Assembly (NCBI RefSeq): GCF_030272615.1
Contig: NC_081408.1
Location: 406,167,889-406,231,888, forward strand
Source of the DNA: Cryptomeria japonica
Taxonomy: Eukaryota; Streptophyta; Pinopsida; Cupressales; Cupressaceae
Direction of reading: 5' to 3'
DNA length: 64,000 nt
Shown here: positions 59,521-64,000 of the stretch, in pieces
Layout of the letters: each line of letters opens with the position of its first letter
Numbering within the stretch: position 1 is the first letter of the stretch
Notes under the pieces: model-generated
Database searches by the model: none
What the model was told of the DNA's origin: nothing
The model's input: only the letters and a program-made list of their open reading frames with translations
Position numbers and translations under genes: made by a program

Positions 59521-62430
59521 CAATGTTTCAACTTACCAATTTTGTAAATTAGTTGAAGTTGTAGGATGAAAATTTTCAAGGATAAACTTATTCAAGAACA
59601 AACTTAAAGGATCATGGATTGGCAAGAAGATTTTCTTCATACCAAGAGGATGCTTAACCTTAGGGTGAAAGCCCAAGGTTTGAAGCCCAACAACCTTAGA
59701 CAATTTGATGTCATCAAAGAACCCATTGATGATTGGAGTTTGATGATAAGCTTTACCTCTTTTAAAAGGTTAAAATAAACCTAGAAATTTTTGGCATATT
59801 TAAATAGATCTACAAGGTTTAGAAATAGGATCCGACTCTTGCAAAAGGAAGTTCTTTTTAAGCTCAAATAAATATTCCTAAGTTTATTTCACCATTGCAA
59901 TGTTCAAGAGTGAAATTAAGGTACAATTCCATCATGTTCGATAGCAATGTTGAGTCACATAACTACTTCTAAATATCTATTTTAATTTATTTCACTTGCA
60001 TTCCCTTTGTGAGAAACGTTCAGGAACCAATATTACAATTACATTACTTATGACTCAAACATCCTTGAATATACATTCTAATTTAAAATAAACTATTTAC
60101 AATGCATAGGGAGAAATAAAGAATAGAAGAGGTCAATGTTGTATTGGGTTCATAGTCCTTCGATCCCTAATGGTTGTTTCAATGCCACCCTACCATGTGA
60201 TGCCTAAAGGTTCACCCCACCATGGTATCCAAATAGTTGCATGGCCCAAACACACACACACATAACATAGGAGAAGGGCATACACACATGTCATATACAA
60301 AGAATACATCACATCTATATAGGATAAGAAATTGATTCCAACGAAGTATTCTTTCCTTTTTAGTGCTACTCAAACCATACTAGGATTAGATGCTAAAGAG
60401 CTAGTTAGGGAGTGTCATCACGTGTGATCATACAAGTTCAATGCTCCACAAGAAGGCATATATTTTCAAGTCATCCTTAGCCTATACTAGCACTCAAGGA
60501 ATTAAGGGACATCCATTATCTTGATTATTTAATTACCCATGTTTCATTAATTTTTACTTGATTACATGAGTCCACACCCATGATTGCCTATATGCCACTT
60601 TAGGCTAGAGACACGTCAGGATCCACTCTATAATGTCATAAATTGCATACCTTTTAATTTAACATCACATAATCCTCCCCTTTAGATTAATAAAATACAA
60701 TTATTCAATGTGATCCTTAATCTAATTAGAAATTTTATTATTTGATAATGTGTTTGACTTTCTAATCATGAAGTCAGATTTTCCCAAATGAATGTGCCAC
60801 ATGCAGATGTTTGTGTGATACACTAGCCTCCCATATAAATTTACAATTGTACTAACCATTGAGGTATTACACTCCCACAATTTGGTAGTGTAATACCTCT
60901 ATTAGCATACATAAATATTGAGAATGCATCTGAGATTTCTATTTTGGCTTCAATTATTTAATTAATCTCTCTTAGATTTTCCACAAGCTCTCACATTCAC
61001 ACACCATCTCTTCAAAAATTTCTCATTCATCTCTCTCACAATGACATATTGAAACTCTATTCATCACATTAAGATTATTGGTAGAAGATTTGGAAGTTGT
61101 CCATCCCTTCCTTGTGGCATTTGTGTGGAGACAATTGTATCCCCACAAACAACTTGTCTTCCTATGTTGATGGATTGGTAACCAATACCTTTGAAACTCT
61201 TTTAACATATTGTATTCCCTTCTATTTGATAGTATATTCTTCTTGTACTTATTTCTTTTCATGTCTTTTATCCATCTATCTATCTTGGTTGTCTATGGAG
61301 GTGGAAACATGAAAATAAATATTTTACTACAACATGACCCTATACAACCACCCCCAACATTTCTCTTTGGTCTTATATGTGTTATTTTTGAAGGGAGATT
61401 ACTTTGTGGGAGCTCTTGTCATTTTATAGCCATCTGGCATGATTTATCTTCCTTCTCTTTTCTATAATTTTGATTGATTTAAATTAATATACATCTACTA
61501 TTATTTGTTGTTCATTATACTTTGACATTTATTAAACCCTAAAACCTGTGTAGGCGGTGTTGTCATCTTTTTGTAGATAGTCCTATTTTTTTTTATATAT
61601 GGGACAACAACATGTCACATTGGCATCCATCCACTACACAAACATCCTCATCAGAGAGCTATGAAAACTATCTAAAATGCTTCTATCAATTACACTTTAT
61701 AATTCTAAGTTCTTTGGAATCTAATTTCATTCTATGATCACAATATAAACAAAAACATATGAAATTTCCTTAGCTTCTATAAATAATAAGATAAACTTAA
61801 AGGTTGTGATTGCCTTTGGGTTATTTAGGTGTAGTGTAGGAAGTTTATCTCTTAGAGGATAGTTATCCTTTATAGTAGTTCACTAATCTCACTCTTCATT
61901 TTGGTGAACCTGACTTGAACACTTCTTTTCATAAAAATTGTGCAGAATAGACAAATCTTTCAATAAAATACAACCTTTCCTTCTCTTTTTCCTAAGGTTA
62001 TTTGGATTGTGTGTTGTGATAATCTCTACTTTTGGGAACATAGTCAAAAGAAGATTGTGAAATTCAAACAAGTTTGAAATTGGATGTGCCCATAGTCCTC
62101 ATAAACGAGGACCAATATTCACAAATAATCCTAATTCTCCAATTTATTTTTCAAATTCTCCCAATAGATTTGTTCCTCCTATAGATCATGAAACTGCTTT
62201 CAGGATCCGCTTTGAGAAAGTCTAGTTTCTAGAGGAGAACCTGAGGGATCTTTTAGGATTTTCTCAATTGGGATTCTTTATATTCAATTATTCCTTGTTA
62301 TTGGGAATCTAAGAGATTCAATCATCTCAAATCGCAAGGTCCTTGAGCTTTTACATTGACTTATATAGTTGAGACTCATATATCTTCGTACATGTCATTT
62401 TTTACTCATCCACCTAACACTCATCAAACA
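59521..62430. other. No recognisable feature
   Basis: About 2.9 kb of AT-rich DNA has short frames only. It probably includes the LTR and leader of the gag fragment to the right, but I could not place LTR borders or a primer site. Confidence 0.4.
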
Positions 62431-62529
62431 TCACCAGTACTCAGATGAATGTGTTGATGTCTGAGGTGTTTGTGCATATGGTTGACACTACTCCCATAAC
62501 AAATCTCTTTCTTCTAATGATTCTATATG

Positions 62530-63680
62530 TACTACTATTGTGCCTCCTATCATCCCAGGTATTGGTGTATCTCAACCTCCTTTGGGGTGTCATATCCCCC
62601 CTCCACCTTTTTCCTTTGTTCCTGTTTTCATAGTTCAAGCCTCTACTACCATGACTAATTTGCCTTTATTAAATACTATCCTCAATACCCTATTCCAAAA
62701 TATGGGTTGGATGCAGTCTCAATTAGCCAACTTAACTAGTGTTGATTCCTAGTCCACCTTGCAACCATGTTATCATCAAAGCCCTCTAGCCTTGTATCTT
62801 GAACATGCCTATACCCTAGGGACAAGATATACTGAAGTTTGATAAGTACAATGGAAGGGGAGATACATATACACATATGTCATATTTCACTCTGCTTGAT
62901 AGTGACTTCTTGTATGAGAACCATCTATTAGCAAAACTCTTCCCATGGTCTCTTAAGGATATTGTCCTGGAGAGGTTTTTCTCATTGCTTGATAATTTAA
63001 TCTTTTCATTTGAGCAATTAATGAATCAATTCCTTCAATATTTTAGGACTAACATTGGACCTAAGATCACTTTCACCGATCTGGTTCATTATAAACTAAG
63101 GCCTCATGAGAATGTCACTAACCTTATTTATAGATACCAATCTCTTTATTCTCAAATCCTTTATGCCTTGCTAGATTTTGACATCCAAAGGGTGTTTATG
63201 GGTAATCTGCAATCGACATTGAGGGATAAGGTCTTCCTGGTGAAGTATTTCCCTTTTATATATCTATGTACTGCACTGTGTGATTATTAGTAGACATTGA
63301 AACAATATGGGGTTTCCACCTCATCCTCTAGTCGCAATATTCACAGAGTTACATCTTCCTATGTGGATCGAACAAGAACAAAGTTGTAGCTAATTTCATA
63401 ATAATACCTCAAGTAATTAAGAAGAGAACAATAAAATCATAGTATAATAGAATCTTCACTAAATTATTTGATTCCTATCAAAGTGTGTTGCAAAATATAC
63501 TTAAAGATAATTTAATATCTCTCCTAGAGATAAAACCGCTCCCATATAGTAAACCATATCCTAGTTGGTACGATGCACAATTCTTTTGCCAATACCACCG
63601 AATGCATGGTCATAATACCAAGCATCATGTGCATCTTCATCATGTTATTACAAAACCACATAAACAATGGTAGTATCATT
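62530..63680 (+). pseudogene. Element 4: degraded Ty3/gypsy Gag
   Basis: The N-terminal piece (about 62530-62755) is Pro-rich and then has NTLFQNMGWMQSQLANL. After frameshifts, 62877-63290 has the retrotransposon gag core: SYFTLLDSDFLYENHLLAKL, SFEQLMNQFLQYFRTNIGP, then HENVTNLIYRYQSLYSQ and FMGNLQSTLRDKVFLVKY. After two stops and further breaks, 63485-63673 has the knuckle-like CQYHRMHGHNTKHH, in which the final Cys is lost. The order matches plant gypsy Gag. Downstream sequence to the window edge is too decayed to assign. Confidence 0.75.
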
Positions 63681-64000
63681 ATCAATGGAAAAAAATATGT
63701 TTCAAACAAATTGGTTGCCAAACCTAATAATTATTTGCACATATACATAGATCCATTTCTTGTACATTCTTCTAGTTTGACAATTGAATCTTTTTCTACC
63801 GCAATACCAAACAATTTTGTGTGTGTTAACATGGTCATTGTAACTTATTTTTCCTCCAATTTGCAAGTTGAATCTTCTTGGAATATCATTCATGTCAAAT
63901 GACTTGTTCTTTAATGGAGATTATGCTTCGTTATACATCCCCGCTCAATCAACCATAATGCAGTCACTGACGTTATGGTTGATCCTGCTAGCATTAGGAT

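Overview
This looks like an intergenic stretch of a large seed-plant nuclear genome, built almost entirely from LTR retrotransposons and one DNA transposon. It is AT-rich and carries plant Ty3/gypsy Tat-type and Copia/Sirevirus-type elements, a CACTA transposase and an intron-bearing relic of a plant glutamate dehydrogenase gene. The element mix and the depth of nesting would fit a gymnosperm or another giant-genome plant, but the sequence alone does not name the species. No intact host gene was found. Every long coding region is broken by stops or frameshifts.

Left part (1-16,100): the 3' end of a plus-strand Sirevirus-like element (tail of a coiled-coil ORF, three polypurine tracts, LTR 813-1907). 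It is followed by related solo or partial LTRs at 4178-5377 (target duplication CAAAT), 8368-9989 and, on the minus strand, 13681-14416. An 820-bp direct repeat (3207-4030 / 7127-7948) and several tandem repeats lie between them. Long stretches here hold nothing I can name.

Middle (16,800-21,900): a decayed CACTA (En/Spm) element with a truncated TNP2-like transposase and a second, Transposase_24-like gene, followed by three exons of a glutamate dehydrogenase pseudogene.

Nested gypsy block (21,968-46,310): a plus-strand Tat-type element (element 2) has its 5' LTR split by a complete 17.8-kb minus-strand relative (element 1, 22,407-40,201). Element 1 has 1219-bp LTRs, a tRNA-Lys primer site, gag, protease with a G-patch, RT, two RNases H and integrase. 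On the opposite strand it carries a plant-mobile-domain ORF. A second piece of about 1.8 kb, with its own minus-strand ORF, also interrupts element 2's LTR. Element 2 continues through its primer site and a long leader, then stops inside gag.

Right part (46,310-64,000): unassigned AT-rich DNA, then a pol-less Sirevirus-like element on the minus strand (50,790-58,286, imperfect target duplication GGCCT/GGCTT). After it come an unknown broken ORF and a degraded plus-strand gypsy gag at the right edge.

The most unusual signal is a family of roughly 20-25-bp-spaced repeats with core TTAGCGC(A/T)(A/T)(A/T)TG. It occurs at five loci. In the gypsy elements the arrays sit in the leader, in the sense orientation, upstream of both gag-pol and the oppositely oriented mobile-domain ORF.
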